DNA of 64,000 nt from Flectobacillus major DSM 103 (lineage in GTDB: Bacteria > Bacteroidota > Bacteroidia > Cytophagales > Spirosomataceae), in the NCBI RefSeq assembly GCF_000427405.1, contig NZ_KE386491.1, forward strand, positions 4,815,303-4,879,302, in the 5' to 3' direction. Every line of letters begins with the position of its first letter. The stretch's first letter is position 1. The translations under genes were made by a program, and so were the position numbers. A model generated the notes under the pieces. The model was not told the DNA's origin. It was given only the letters and a program-made list of their open reading frames with translations, and did no database searches. Of this stretch, positions 45,200 to 53,186 are shown one piece after another.

Positions 45200-46603
45200 C
45201 TACACATTAATATCGCCAACCATATTTTCAGGTTTAACCCACTCATCAAATTCTTCGGCTGTGAGGTATCCTAAAGCAATAGCGGTTTCTTTCAATGTTG
45301 AACCATTTTTGTGGGCAGTCTGAGCAATTTCAGCCGCTTTGTAATACCCAATTTTGGTATTCAAGGCTGTTACCAACATCAAAGAGTTATTCACGTGTTT
45401 TTTGATATTTTCGTGAAGTGGTTCAATACCCTCAGCACACTTATCGTTGAAGGCCACACAAACATCGCCAATCAAACGAGCAGAATGTAAGAAGTTGTAA
45501 ATCATGACAGGCTTGAATACGTTCAATTCAAAGTGACCCATTGAGCCACCAATATTGATAGCCACGTCGTTACCCATTACCTGAGCCGCTACCATTGTCA
45601 TAGCTTCGCATTGTGTTGGGTTTACTTTGCCAGGCATGATTGAAGACCCTGGCTCGTTGTCAGGAATATATATTTCGCCAATACCCGAACGAGGGCCCGA
45701 CGACAACATCCTAATATCATTACCGATTTTCATTAAGCTAGCCGCAACTGTTTTTAATGCACCATGAGCTTCTACGATAGCATCGTGAGCAGCCAAAGCT
45801 TCAAACTTATTTTCAGCAGTAATAAAAGGGAAACCAGTTAGGTCGGCAATATGTTTGGCTACATTAACATCATATCCTTTTGGGGTATTGATACCAGTAC
45901 CAACAGCAGTACCACCCAAAGCCAATTCAGAGAGATGAGCAAGTGTATTGTTGATAGCACGTAAGCCGTGGTCGAGCTGTGATACATACCCAGAAAACTC
46001 TTGTCCTAGGGTAAGTGGTGTAGCATCCATGAAGTGAGTACGACCAATTTTTACAACATTCTTAAATTCTTTGGCTTTACGGTCGAGTGTATCACGCAAT
46101 TTTTTGATACCCGGAATAGTCACTTCCAACAAAATTTTATATGCAGCAATGTGCATAGCTGTAGGGAAGGTATCGTTTGAAGACTGTGATTTATTTACGT
46201 CATCGTTTGGATGAATAAATTTCTGTTCGTCTAATAGCGAGCCACCATTGATTACGTGAGCACGGTAAGCAATAACCTCATTACAGTTCATATTCGACTG
46301 AGTACCTGAGCCAGTTTGCCATACTACCAATGGAAATTGGTCGTCCAATTTCCCTTCCAAAATTTCATCACAAACTTGAGCGATAAGATTCCTTTTTTCT
46401 TCGGCCAACACACCTGCATCAAAGTTGGCATAAGCTGCTGCTTTTTTGAGGTATGCAAATGCTTTGATAATCTCCTTTGGCATCTTATTGATGTCTTGGG
46501 CGATAGGGAAATTCATGATTGAACGTTGGGTTTGTGCTCCCCAATAAACGTTGGCAGGCACTTGTACCTTACCCATCGTGTCTTTTTCTATTCTGTATTC
46601 CAT
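45200..46603 (-). CDS. fumC: Class II fumarate hydratase
   Basis: 467-residue cytosolic TCA-cycle enzyme that interconverts fumarate and (S)-malate without an iron-sulfur cluster. The fumarase/aspartase signature [11 protein letters not shown] (about 315-325) is present, as are [10 protein letters not shown] (about 97-106), [10 protein letters not shown] (about 137-146) and [17 protein letters not shown] (about 185-201). Length matches E. coli FumC (467). The ATG at 46603 is chosen over the TTG six bases upstream. The other TCA genes of the window (sucA-odhB-lpdA) are not adjacent. A palindrome and a -7 element lie upstream. Confidence 0.97.
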   Translation of the reverse strand: MEYRIEKDTMGKVQVPANVYWGAQTQRSIMNFPIAQDINKMPKEIIKAFAYLKKAAAYANFDAGVLAEEKRNLIAQVCDEILEGKLDDQFPLVVWQTGSGTQSNMNCNEVIAYRAHVINGGSLLDEQKFIHPNDDVNKSQSSNDTFPTAMHIAAYKILLEVTIPGIKKLRDTLDRKAKEFKNVVKIGRTHFMDATPLTLGQEFSGYVSQLDHGLRAINNTLAHLSELALGGTAVGTGINTPKGYDVNVAKHIADLTGFPFITAENKFEALAAHDAIVEAHGALKTVAASLMKIGNDIRMLSSGPRSGIGEIYIPDNEPGSSIMPGKVNPTQCEAMTMVAAQVMGNDVAINIGGSMGHFELNVFKPVMIYNFLHSARLIGDVCVAFNDKCAEGIEPLHENIKKHVNNSLMLVTALNTKIGYYKAAEIAQTAHKNGSTLKETAIALGYLTAEEFDEWVKPENMVGDINV

Positions 46604-46630
46604 TGTCAAAATTGAGAATTGATAATTGGT

Positions 46631-46647
46631 TTCGCAAATCTTGCGAA
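46631..46647. promoter_or_regulatory. Palindrome TTCGCAA-ATC-TTGCGAA in fumC leader
   Basis: 7-bp perfect inverted repeat with a 3-nt spacer, between the predicted -7 element and the fumC ATG. The position suits a repressor operator or a small leader hairpin. Confidence 0.35.
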
Positions 46648-46668
46648 TTGGAAATTTTTAAATCACAG

Positions 46669-46676
46669 CAAAGGTA
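46669..46676 (-). promoter_or_regulatory. -7 element TACCTTTG for fumC
   Basis: Minus-strand TAnnTTTG match (plus strand CAAAGGTA), 66 bp before the fumC ATG; no clear -33 TTTG. Confidence 0.35.
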
Positions 46677-46844
46677 CATTACAAATATGTTGGATGGGAA
46701 TGATTTTTATTTTTTTGTGGTAAAAATTGATAGGTTATTGCCGAGCTTAACAGAATCGCGAAATCGGTAGACTTTTGTATACTGATAAATAAAAAATACT
46801 TAGTTTGGCCTTGATAAAATGGTATAAAATACTTAAATTGTAAT

Positions 46845-46884
46845 AAAACAAAAATCCCAGGTAACCATATATTTACCTGGGATT
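46845..46884 (-). terminator. Terminator of secreted coiled-coil protein gene
   Basis: 12-bp stem AATCCCAGGTAA/TTACCTGGGATT (46853-46864 with 46873-46884) followed on the minus strand by a T-rich run (complement of ACAAAAA). Confidence 0.75.
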
Positions 46885-46944
46885 ATAACTCTTGCTTAAT
46901 GAAAAACAAGAGAGTGGTGTTCCACTTTTTTCACCTTAACTAAA

Positions 46945-47637
46945 TTAGTTCTTTGGGGCTCGATTTTCTTCGAGCTCTTGTATTTTTAGTTGCTTTTGGT
47001 CGATTTGTTTTCGCAATTCTACCATTTTTGCATTGTTATCTTCTATTGTTTTTTTAGCATCATCCATGCGTTTTTGAGCCTTCTCTATCGAACGCAATGA
47101 TTCTGTGATACTTTTTTCAAGCTTAGTATTGGTTGTTTGGAGTTTGTTGAAGTCTTTTTCGGCTTTGCTCAAAGATTTACTTTTCTCTTCAAGAAGCCCC
47201 GAAAGGTAATCGTATTGATAGCGTTTTAAGAAACTCTCTAGTTTAAACGATAATTTAGAGAATTCGCTAGGAGCATTATTTTGACCTATAGGACTGTTGT
47301 CCGCAAAAGTCGTATGAAAATATACTTTTAAAATATTACTGTCTTCTGCTCCCTTCTCAACATACATCTTACTATTGACAGATACTGTACTAATATCACT
47401 CATCACAAAGTCTAACGCCGATACACTATTTCCTCTACGCTTAGTTTTGGCTTTATAGCTATCTTCCAAAAGCTTGCACCACGCTTTTTGGAACGACTTT
47501 TTATCCCCTTTTATTACTGAAGAAAGAACTTGATTCCCTTCATAACTTGCTTGGCTTATTTCTTGTGCAAAACCAATGCTACTTTTTAGTATGGCCAAAA
47601 CTAGGACACACAAAAATGAAAAATGTTTAAAATTCAT
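46945..47637 (-). CDS. Secreted coiled-coil protein of unknown function
   Basis: 230-residue protein. A signal peptide (about 1-25, ending GFAQE) is followed by a small globular region (about 26-145) with a KAKTRRGNSVSALDFVMSD segment, and then a long amphipathic coiled coil (about 150-225) rich in Lys, Glu, Leu and Gln in heptads. It probably sits in the periplasm as a dimer or higher oligomer. No family call. Its promoter region holds a -7 element (47801-47808) directly preceded on the minus strand by three 11-bp-spaced ATTCTAA heptads, so it looks like a direct target of a response regulator. Confidence 0.7.
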   Translation of the reverse strand: MNFKHFSFLCVLVLAILKSSIGFAQEISQASYEGNQVLSSVIKGDKKSFQKAWCKLLEDSYKAKTKRRGNSVSALDFVMSDISTVSVNSKMYVEKGAEDSNILKVYFHTTFADNSPIGQNNAPSEFSKLSFKLESFLKRYQYDYLSGLLEEKSKSLSKAEKDFNKLQTTNTKLEKSITESLRSIEKAQKRMDDAKKTIEDNNAKMVELRKQIDQKQLKIQELEENRAPKN

Positions 47638-47800
47638 AGGCTTTATATATGTTTAAGTGCTTGTCCCAACATATTATTAGTAGATAACTATCTATAATAA
47701 AGAGACTTATTTTAGCAATATCTACTCATCGATATTGACAATTCGTGGTGTAAATCTTAAATAAAGTACTTGTTGTTAGCTTTAGTTAAAATTTATACTA

Positions 47801-47808
47801 CAAACTTA
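47801..47808 (-). promoter_or_regulatory. -7 element TAAGTTTG of coiled-coil gene
   Basis: Minus-strand TAnnTTTG (plus strand CAAACTTA). It has no consensus -33; instead the heptad array begins 22 bp upstream, as in activator-dependent promoters. Confidence 0.4.
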
Positions 47809-47830
47809 CAAACCGTAGATGATGGAAAAG

Positions 47831-47859
47831 TTAGAATGAGATTAGAATTTTATTAGAAT
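47831..47859. promoter_or_regulatory. Triple TTAGAAT heptad array, 11-bp period
   Basis: Three perfect TTAGAAT copies at 47831, 47842 and 47853, each separated by 4 nt. Seven-bp direct repeats with 4-bp gaps are the known binding geometry of OmpR/PhoB-family response regulators. On the minus strand (ATTCTAA) the array sits just upstream of the coiled-coil gene's -7 element. Confidence 0.5.
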
Positions 47860-47968
47860 TCAAAAAGAGCTGTCTGTAAGGAATTTCTAAGGTGGCTGTA
47901 ATATGACTATAAGTTGCTAGAGGTACTTTTAGTTATAACGTTGTTTATTAACTAAAAGCACTAAAACT

Positions 47969-49333
47969 ATGCAAAATGTTTCAGTAATTATTCCTGCATT
48001 GAACGAAGAAGCTACCATTTCGGAGGTAATCCGTAAGGCATTTAACTCACCGTATGTCAAAGAGGTATTTGTGATTGACGATAATTCTCACGACAATACG
48101 GTATCGGTGGCTTTACTTTCGGGGGCTTGTGTGATTGGCAGTACTGTGCAAGGCAAGGGTATTTCGATGCAAGATGGCGTAACGATTGCTTCGGGCGAAA
48201 TACTCGTTTTTCTGGATGCCGATATTCCAACTTACCCTGAAAATATTATAGACCTGTTGGTTCAACCTTTACTAGACAATAAAGCCGACTTTATCAAAAC
48301 TTGTTTCGACCGTCAGGCGGGGCGTGTTACCGAGATTCTGGCCAAACCTTTACTCGATATTTTCTTTCCCGACCTTACTTCTTTTTCACAGCCGCTTAGC
48401 GGAATTGTAGCAGGCAAAAAAAGCTTTTTCGATAATATTGTTTTTGAAAATGATTATGGCGTAGATATTGGCCTATTGATAGATATGAAAAGGCAAAATG
48501 CCAGAATCGAGGAGGTGAATATTGGCTATGTCGAGAACAAAATGAAGCCTTTGCAGTCGCTCAGCAAAATGGCCAAACAGGTAACAAAGGCTATACTGAA
48601 CCGAACTGAGCCCGAAATAACCTATCATTCGGCTGTACAAATGAACGAAACCGAGATGCTGAAAGGTAAAATAGAACAAACAAGGGCTAAAAAGCTAGTG
48701 ATTTTTGACATGGACAGAACCATTCTGGGCGATAGTTTCATTCAGACAGCCGCCAAACGGTTTGGTTTTGAAAAAGCTTTGCGTAAAGTTGGCCTAGAGT
48801 ATTCTAATGCTGTTATTCGTACCAAGGAAATCGCTAAGCTTATGAAAGGGCGTACTGTAAAAGAGATTTTGGAAGTAGTAGACTCGATGAAGATTACGCC
48901 AGATTTTCAGAAAACAGTAGAAAATCTCAAGGCAAGAGGCTATGTAATAGGTATTATTAGCGATAGCTATTCGCTAGTAACCAATCATATCAAGCATCAG
49001 TATAATCTTGATTTTTCGGTGGCAAATGACTTAGAATTTTGGCGAGGGCATACTACTGGTGAGGTCAAAATACCGTCTTTATTTTTTAGACATCATCATT
49101 CTTCTTGCAAACATGAATATTGTAAAAGCCATGTAATTGGTCAATTGGCCAAAAAACTTGGCTTACTTCTGGACGATGTAGTAGCCATAGGCGACGGTGA
49201 AAACGATGTGTGCATGGTTGAGCAGGCTGGGTTGGGTGTGTCGTTTTGTGCAAGCTATCCCGCACTTGAGCATTCGGCCGACATAGTGTTGCGAGAAAGA
49301 CTATTTATGCCTGTACTTGAACATATTAGATAA
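47969..49333 (+). CDS. Glycosyltransferase - HAD phosphatase fusion (possible glycosyl-glycerate synthase/phosphatase)
   Basis: 454-residue two-domain protein. Residues about 1-225 are a GT-A glycosyltransferase (VSVIIPALNEE, VIDDNSHDNT, FLDADIPTYP as the DxD-type site, and DYGVDIGLLIDM), resembling glucosyl-3-phosphoglycerate synthases more than ordinary GT2 enzymes. Residues about 240-440 are a SerB-like HAD-IB phosphatase with the nucleophile pair Asp247/Asp249 in FDMDRT, motif II in GIISDS and motif III/IV Asp409/Asp413 in GDGENDV. A synthase and a phosphatase in one chain would make a sugar-glycerate solute without releasing the phosphorylated intermediate, as in the known Dehalococcoides mannosylglycerate fusion. 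The substrate here is inferred. It converges on a mechanosensitive channel gene. Confidence 0.75.
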   Translation: MQNVSVIIPALNEEATISEVIRKAFNSPYVKEVFVIDDNSHDNTVSVALLSGACVIGSTVQGKGISMQDGVTIASGEILVFLDADIPTYPENIIDLLVQPLLDNKADFIKTCFDRQAGRVTEILAKPLLDIFFPDLTSFSQPLSGIVAGKKSFFDNIVFENDYGVDIGLLIDMKRQNARIEEVNIGYVENKMKPLQSLSKMAKQVTKAILNRTEPEITYHSAVQMNETEMLKGKIEQTRAKKLVIFDMDRTILGDSFIQTAAKRFGFEKALRKVGLEYSNAVIRTKEIAKLMKGRTVKEILEVVDSMKITPDFQKTVENLKARGYVIGIISDSYSLVTNHIKHQYNLDFSVANDLEFWRGHTTGEVKIPSLFFRHHHSSCKHEYCKSHVIGQLAKKLGLLLDDVVAIGDGENDVCMVEQAGLGVSFCASYPALEHSADIVLRERLFMPVLEHIR

Positions 49334-49659
49334 TGCAGCTTAAATATATTTGCTTAGAGTCAGGATTCTGAAGGATAATTTGGAATATTAACGGATATTC
49401 CAAATAGTGTTAATAACAAAAAGAAAATGCTCCTAAGAATAGGAGCATTTCTGTTTTTAGTGGAATAGGCAATTTAAAATCTGTTAGGTATAAATAGAAG
49501 TGTTGAGTTACAAGTATTGTTTTGAAGTTAAAGGGTTAATGGTTTGGTAATTAATTGAAAAAGAGTAGAGCTGTGCAAATTTTGGGGCTAGTGAATAACT
49601 TTTGTCGCTAATAAAAAATGACTAAGTTGAAGAATATTCACCATTGGAGAGCTATGCCT
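49334..49659. other. Convergent spacer between GT-HAD fusion and MscS gene
   Basis: 326 bp with two hairpins, TGGAATAT/ATATTCCA (49381-49388 with 49395-49402) and the terminator at 49425-49457; the remainder shows nothing recognisable. Confidence 0.5.
49425..49457 (+). terminator. Terminator of GT-HAD fusion gene
   Basis: 10-bp perfect stem AAATGCTCCT/AGGAGCATTT (49425-49434 with 49441-49450), 6-nt loop, then CTGTTTTTA; 92 nt after the stop, behind another 8-bp hairpin. Confidence 0.75.
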
Positions 49660-50733
49660 CTAAGAAAACTCTTCTAAGCGAAATTTACCTGTGTTGATTT
49701 GGCCACTATCGTCGTGTTTACTTACCACTGTTCTGATTGGATACGGAATTTCGATATTTTCCTTTTGGAATCTTTTATGGATATTCTTGATAAACTCATG
49801 TCTAATCAAAAACTGGTCTGCAAAGGTTTTTGCCCGCATAATCACCGTCATTTTGATAAAAGAATCTTCAAACGAGTTGAATCGTACAATTGGCGTAAAG
49901 TCCTTTACGGCCCCGTCCAATGCCATTAGTGTTTCGCTAGCTACCTCAATCGATAGCTGTTCTATCTTTTCCAAATTGTTGGTATAGGACACATTGAGGC
50001 TAACCGTAGCAGGTACTTCAAGGTCGGGGAAATTAAAGTTTTTGAGAATATTGGTCGAAATTTTTGAATTAGGCACAATCACGATATGGTTAGAGATTGC
50101 CCTAATTGTGGTATTGCGCCAAGTAATATCTTCGATATAGCCTTCCTCGCCCGACGAAAGCTGTACATAATCTTGAGGTCGTATTTTTTTTGATACCAAC
50201 AATTGCAAGCCCGCAAATAGGTTAGATAGAGTATCTTGTAAGGCCAAAGCTACTGCCAAGCCACTGACTCCCAGTGCTGTAAGTGCAGGAGCTACCGATA
50301 CGCCAACACTATGCAGAATAGTTACCAGCGCTCCAATATAAATCGTAACCCTAATAATATTGGTAATAATAGAAGAGGTAGGTACGGCACCATTTACCTG
50401 AGGCATTTTTTTGCTTGCAAGTGTAGCAAAAAAATAGGCAGCACCACGAGCTAGCATAAAAATAGATAAAATATGAGCAAAGCGTTCAAAATAAAGCTCA
50501 TAAGGAGCAAGGCGTATACCTAGGTATTCGACACCAAGTTCAAAAAATATCATTGCCAAAATAGAAGTGGCATATTTATAGACACATTCCAATAATATAT
50601 CGTTGAAGGTAGGTTCTCCATATTCGTAGATACCCTGTATTCTCCTTTTTAATAATGATTCTATTACTTTGCCAATGAGCCCGCCCGCTAAAATCCAGCC
50701 AAGCAAGACTATTAATACTAACCAATCTGTCAT
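49660..50733 (-). CDS. MscS-family mechanosensitive ion channel
   Basis: 357-residue inner-membrane channel. About four hydrophobic helices precede the pore-lining helix and beta domain typical of MscS: ALGVSGLAVALALQDTLSNLFAGLQLLVSKKIRPQDYV in short pieces around residues 155-195, then the beta domain with V-P-N-S-K-I-S (about 220), and a cytosolic alpha/beta domain to the end. Such channels open on hypo-osmotic shock to release solutes. An upstream pair of 11-bp-spaced heptads (50966-50983) matches the array beside the GT-HAD gene, hinting at shared control with a solute-making enzyme (inference). Confidence 0.92.
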   Translation of the reverse strand: MTDWLVLIVLLGWILAGGLIGKVIESLLKRRIQGIYEYGEPTFNDILLECVYKYATSILAMIFFELGVEYLGIRLAPYELYFERFAHILSIFMLARGAAYFFATLASKKMPQVNGAVPTSSIITNIIRVTIYIGALVTILHSVGVSVAPALTALGVSGLAVALALQDTLSNLFAGLQLLVSKKIRPQDYVQLSSGEEGYIEDITWRNTTIRAISNHIVIVPNSKISTNILKNFNFPDLEVPATVSLNVSYTNNLEKIEQLSIEVASETLMALDGAVKDFTPIVRFNSFEDSFIKMTVIMRAKTFADQFLIRHEFIKNIHKRFQKENIEIPYPIRTVVSKHDDSGQINTGKFRLEEFS

Positions 50734-51329
50734 AATTTTTAATATTTTTCAATTTTATAAGAATCCAACGGACTAATACCATTGTGTAAACGAATAGCCA
50801 AGATTTACTGAATTTGAGGAGAATCGAGAAAAGCAATTGTAGCTTATAAATGAGTAATTTACGACAAGAAAAAATCAGATATTCACAAAATAAACTCCTC
50901 AGTACATTGAGCGTGATTGATATACAAAGTGACCACTTTTGCCTTAAATGCTGATTAATTTGGAATTAGAATTGAATTAGAATTGATTTTCAGGAGATTG
51001 TGAGACTGGACAGAAGCGAAAGAGGTTGTTAAAGAATTGAAGTTTGGAATAATCTGGAGCTTTACTTTTTTATGACATAGTGCTTTCAATCAAGCTATCG
51101 TAACTCAATGTGCATTTGAAAACAGTTTTTTATCTTAAAATTTCTGTTGTTAATGAGTATTTCAAGAAATGGACTATTATGACCAAAGTAGCTTTACAGT
51201 AGAGCCACATACCAATATTTTAACACAAATTTATCGAACAAGAAGGCATAAAGTAATAATTAATCCATCAATCCCCATGTCAAAAGGAATCGGTACTTAC
51301 AAAATCACTTTATACCTTGTATTGCTGTA
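50734..51329. other. Spacer upstream of MscS gene with heptad operator
   Basis: 596 bp between mscS and the corA 3' end, both minus strand. It contains the TTAGAAT pair at 50966-50983. A 54-codon plus-strand frame (51169-51333) overlaps the corA stop and has no recognisable similarity. No corA terminator seen. Confidence 0.5.
50966..50983. promoter_or_regulatory. Paired TTAGAAT heptads, 11-bp period
   Basis: Two perfect TTAGAAT copies (50966-50972 and 50977-50983) with a 4-nt gap, and a weaker third (TTAATTT, 50955-50961) in phase. Same word and spacing as the array at 47831-47859. It lies about 230 bp upstream of the MscS start. Confidence 0.45.
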
Positions 51330-52274
51330 CTAAATCCAATGTTTTCGTCTGAAAAACCAAAGTACGCCCGTCGACGATAGGAGCATCAAGACAAGTGCCA
51401 AATAAAACCCATAAGGATGTAATATGGTTGGCATAACTTGGTAGTTCATCCCAAAAATTCCTGCGATCAAAGTAGGAGGCAGAAATACAATGGTTACGAC
51501 CGTAAAGATTTTGATAATCTGGTTTTGTTCAAGGTTGATTAAACCCGTAAAAGTATCTTGGAGGTATTCGAGCCGTTCAAAGTTGAAAGTTGTATATTCG
51601 GTCAATGAGCCAATATCTTTTAGAATAATCCTGAGCCGTTCTCTATAACTGTCTGGAAACAATCGGCTTCGTTGAATACTTGACAATACACGCTGTTTGT
51701 CGATAATACTTTCACGAAGCATCATGGTGTTTTCTTGTAAGGTATTGATTTTGAGGAGGATTTCTTGTTTGGGTTTTTTCTCGTTTGACAGCGACTTACT
51801 GATGGTTGTGATTTCTCTAGATATATTTTCGAGCAAATCGGCATCGGCTTCTATCCGAGTTTCGAGCAATAATAAAAAGACATCCACCCCTGTTTCAAAG
51901 GGTTCTTCATAAACCCTCATTTTCTTGACAGTATCAGCAAATGTTTTGGAGTCTCCTTGTCGATAGGTAAAGAGAATCGAGTTTTTAATCAGGAACGAAA
52001 CAGGATAACTATGATAGCCATGTTGGTCAATTTTCGAGAAATTGGAGTTGGCCACCATCATATCACCTTGTTCAAAAAAGCGGGCACTGCTTTCAATTTC
52101 TACAATTTCTTGTGGCGTTTGGAAGCTCACCAAGCATTTGGTTTCTACCCATTCTTCTTCTTCGGCAGTGGGCGATTGTAAATCTACCCAAATCAAATTA
52201 GAAATCTGCGAGAGCATTCTCACATCGTTTTCTTTTCTAATTTGTTTTTTTTCCTTATAAAATATTCTAACCAT
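51330..52274 (-). CDS. corA: CorA family divalent-cation transporter
   Basis: 314-residue Mg2+/Co2+ channel subunit. A long cytosolic alpha/beta plus helical domain (about 1-250) leads into two C-terminal helices with the signature G-M-N (Gly275-Asn277, in AGIFGMNYQ) between them, which forms the ion selectivity loop, and a basic C-terminal tail (FFRRKHWI). Length is typical. The window therefore encodes two unrelated Mg2+ uptake systems (this and MgtE). It is apparently single, with a 137-bp gap to the next minus-strand gene. Confidence 0.93.
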   Translation of the reverse strand: MVRIFYKEKKQIRKENDVRMLSQISNLIWVDLQSPTAEEEEWVETKCLVSFQTPQEIVEIESSARFFEQGDMMVANSNFSKIDQHGYHSYPVSFLIKNSILFTYRQGDSKTFADTVKKMRVYEEPFETGVDVFLLLLETRIEADADLLENISREITTISKSLSNEKKPKQEILLKINTLQENTMMLRESIIDKQRVLSSIQRSRLFPDSYRERLRIILKDIGSLTEYTTFNFERLEYLQDTFTGLINLEQNQIIKIFTVVTIVFLPPTLIAGIFGMNYQVMPTILHPYGFYLALVLMLLSSTGVLWFFRRKHWI

Positions 52275-52411
52275 ATCATTTTTATTTGAGCTTACTACCT
52301 TTGGGTATTGGGCTTTTGGTAGAAAACCAAGGGCTGAAATATCAAGAGGTTTTTGCCTTTGGTTTTACTAAATAGCTATAATACTAATGGACATTTCTAA
52401 GATACCGAGGT

Positions 52412-52972
52412 TTAAGGCGTATCTTCAGAATAGTCAATTTTTTCTGCTCGATGCTTGGAGGTTACCCGCCAATATTCATCATATACCGATTTATAAATTA
52501 TCTCGACAGTGGCCTCATTATAAAAGAAATTATGCAAAAACTGGGCATCTTTTTCGGGAAAAGACGACGATAAAAACTCTATAACGTTGCCCGAAGACAC
52601 AACCATTTGTTCTATATTGCCATAAAAATTTAAGGGGCGGTCTTTGAGTACGCTATTTTCAAAGGTATTAATGAATTTTTCGACACCCTTTTCGTAATAT
52701 ATTCCTTTGTAGTAAATACCGCATTTTACAATAATTGCAGGGCCAATACCATCATTTACGATATTAAATGCGTATTTGCTTTTGCCAGGAATACCCCAAA
52801 AAGCAGGCTGAGCAATATGCAAATGCGGCCATACCGAAGCCTTTTGTTCTTTGAGTGTAAGGTGGGTTTGATAAATACAAATAGAAATAGACAAAACGCT
52901 GGTAACGATGGCACAAATAGCCATAATTCGGTCGGTGCTCCAAGCTGAGGTCTTTTTTTCCATAAATACCAT
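52412..52972 (-). CDS. Hypothetical membrane-anchored protein
   Basis: 186-residue protein with a single N-terminal hydrophobic helix (about 17-36; IMAICAIVTSVLSISICIYQ) and a soluble C-terminal domain of about 145 residues with a beta-rich start (ASVWPHLHI, YAFNIVNDGIGPAII), a pattern common to many small bacterial membrane proteins of unknown function. The start could be the ATG at 52972 or the in-frame ATG at 52963. It is upstream of corA on the same strand. No function is claimed. Confidence 0.7.
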   Translation of the reverse strand: MVFMEKKTSAWSTDRIMAICAIVTSVLSISICIYQTHLTLKEQKASVWPHLHIAQPAFWGIPGKSKYAFNIVNDGIGPAIIVKCGIYYKGIYYEKGVEKFINTFENSVLKDRPLNFYGNIEQMVVSSGNVIEFLSSSFPEKDAQFLHNFFYNEATVEIIYKSVYDEYWRVTSKHRAEKIDYSEDTP

Positions 52973-53186
52973 TTGTTCAGATTTTGCTCAAAATAAGCAA
53001 CATCATGCACTATTACAAATTCAATGGCACATTTCTAGGTTGGTAAGGCAGGACAATACCACAAAATAATCCAATAAAAATTACCATTTTCGGGTACAAT
53101 TAGGTAAATTATCTATCCAATCATAACTAAATTATCTCTTTATAATCAGGTACTAAGGCTTGACTTTGGTATTTCATCCTCAAACT

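Larger units (their letters stand above)
46604..46944. other. Spacer upstream of fumC
   Basis: 341 bp with no gene. It contains the fumC upstream palindrome (46631-46647), a minus-strand -7 element (46669-46676) and the terminator of the preceding minus-strand gene (46845-46884). Confidence 0.6.
47638..47968. other. Divergent regulatory spacer with heptad operators
   Basis: 331 bp between the minus-strand coiled-coil gene and the plus-strand glycosyltransferase-HAD gene. It holds the triple TTAGAAT array and a minus-strand -7 element; no coding frame. Confidence 0.6.

Noticed and set aside
51169-51333. 54-codon plus-strand frame ending over the corA stop
   Set aside because: No recognisable motif; it overlaps corA antisense at its end and has no promoter at a sensible distance.
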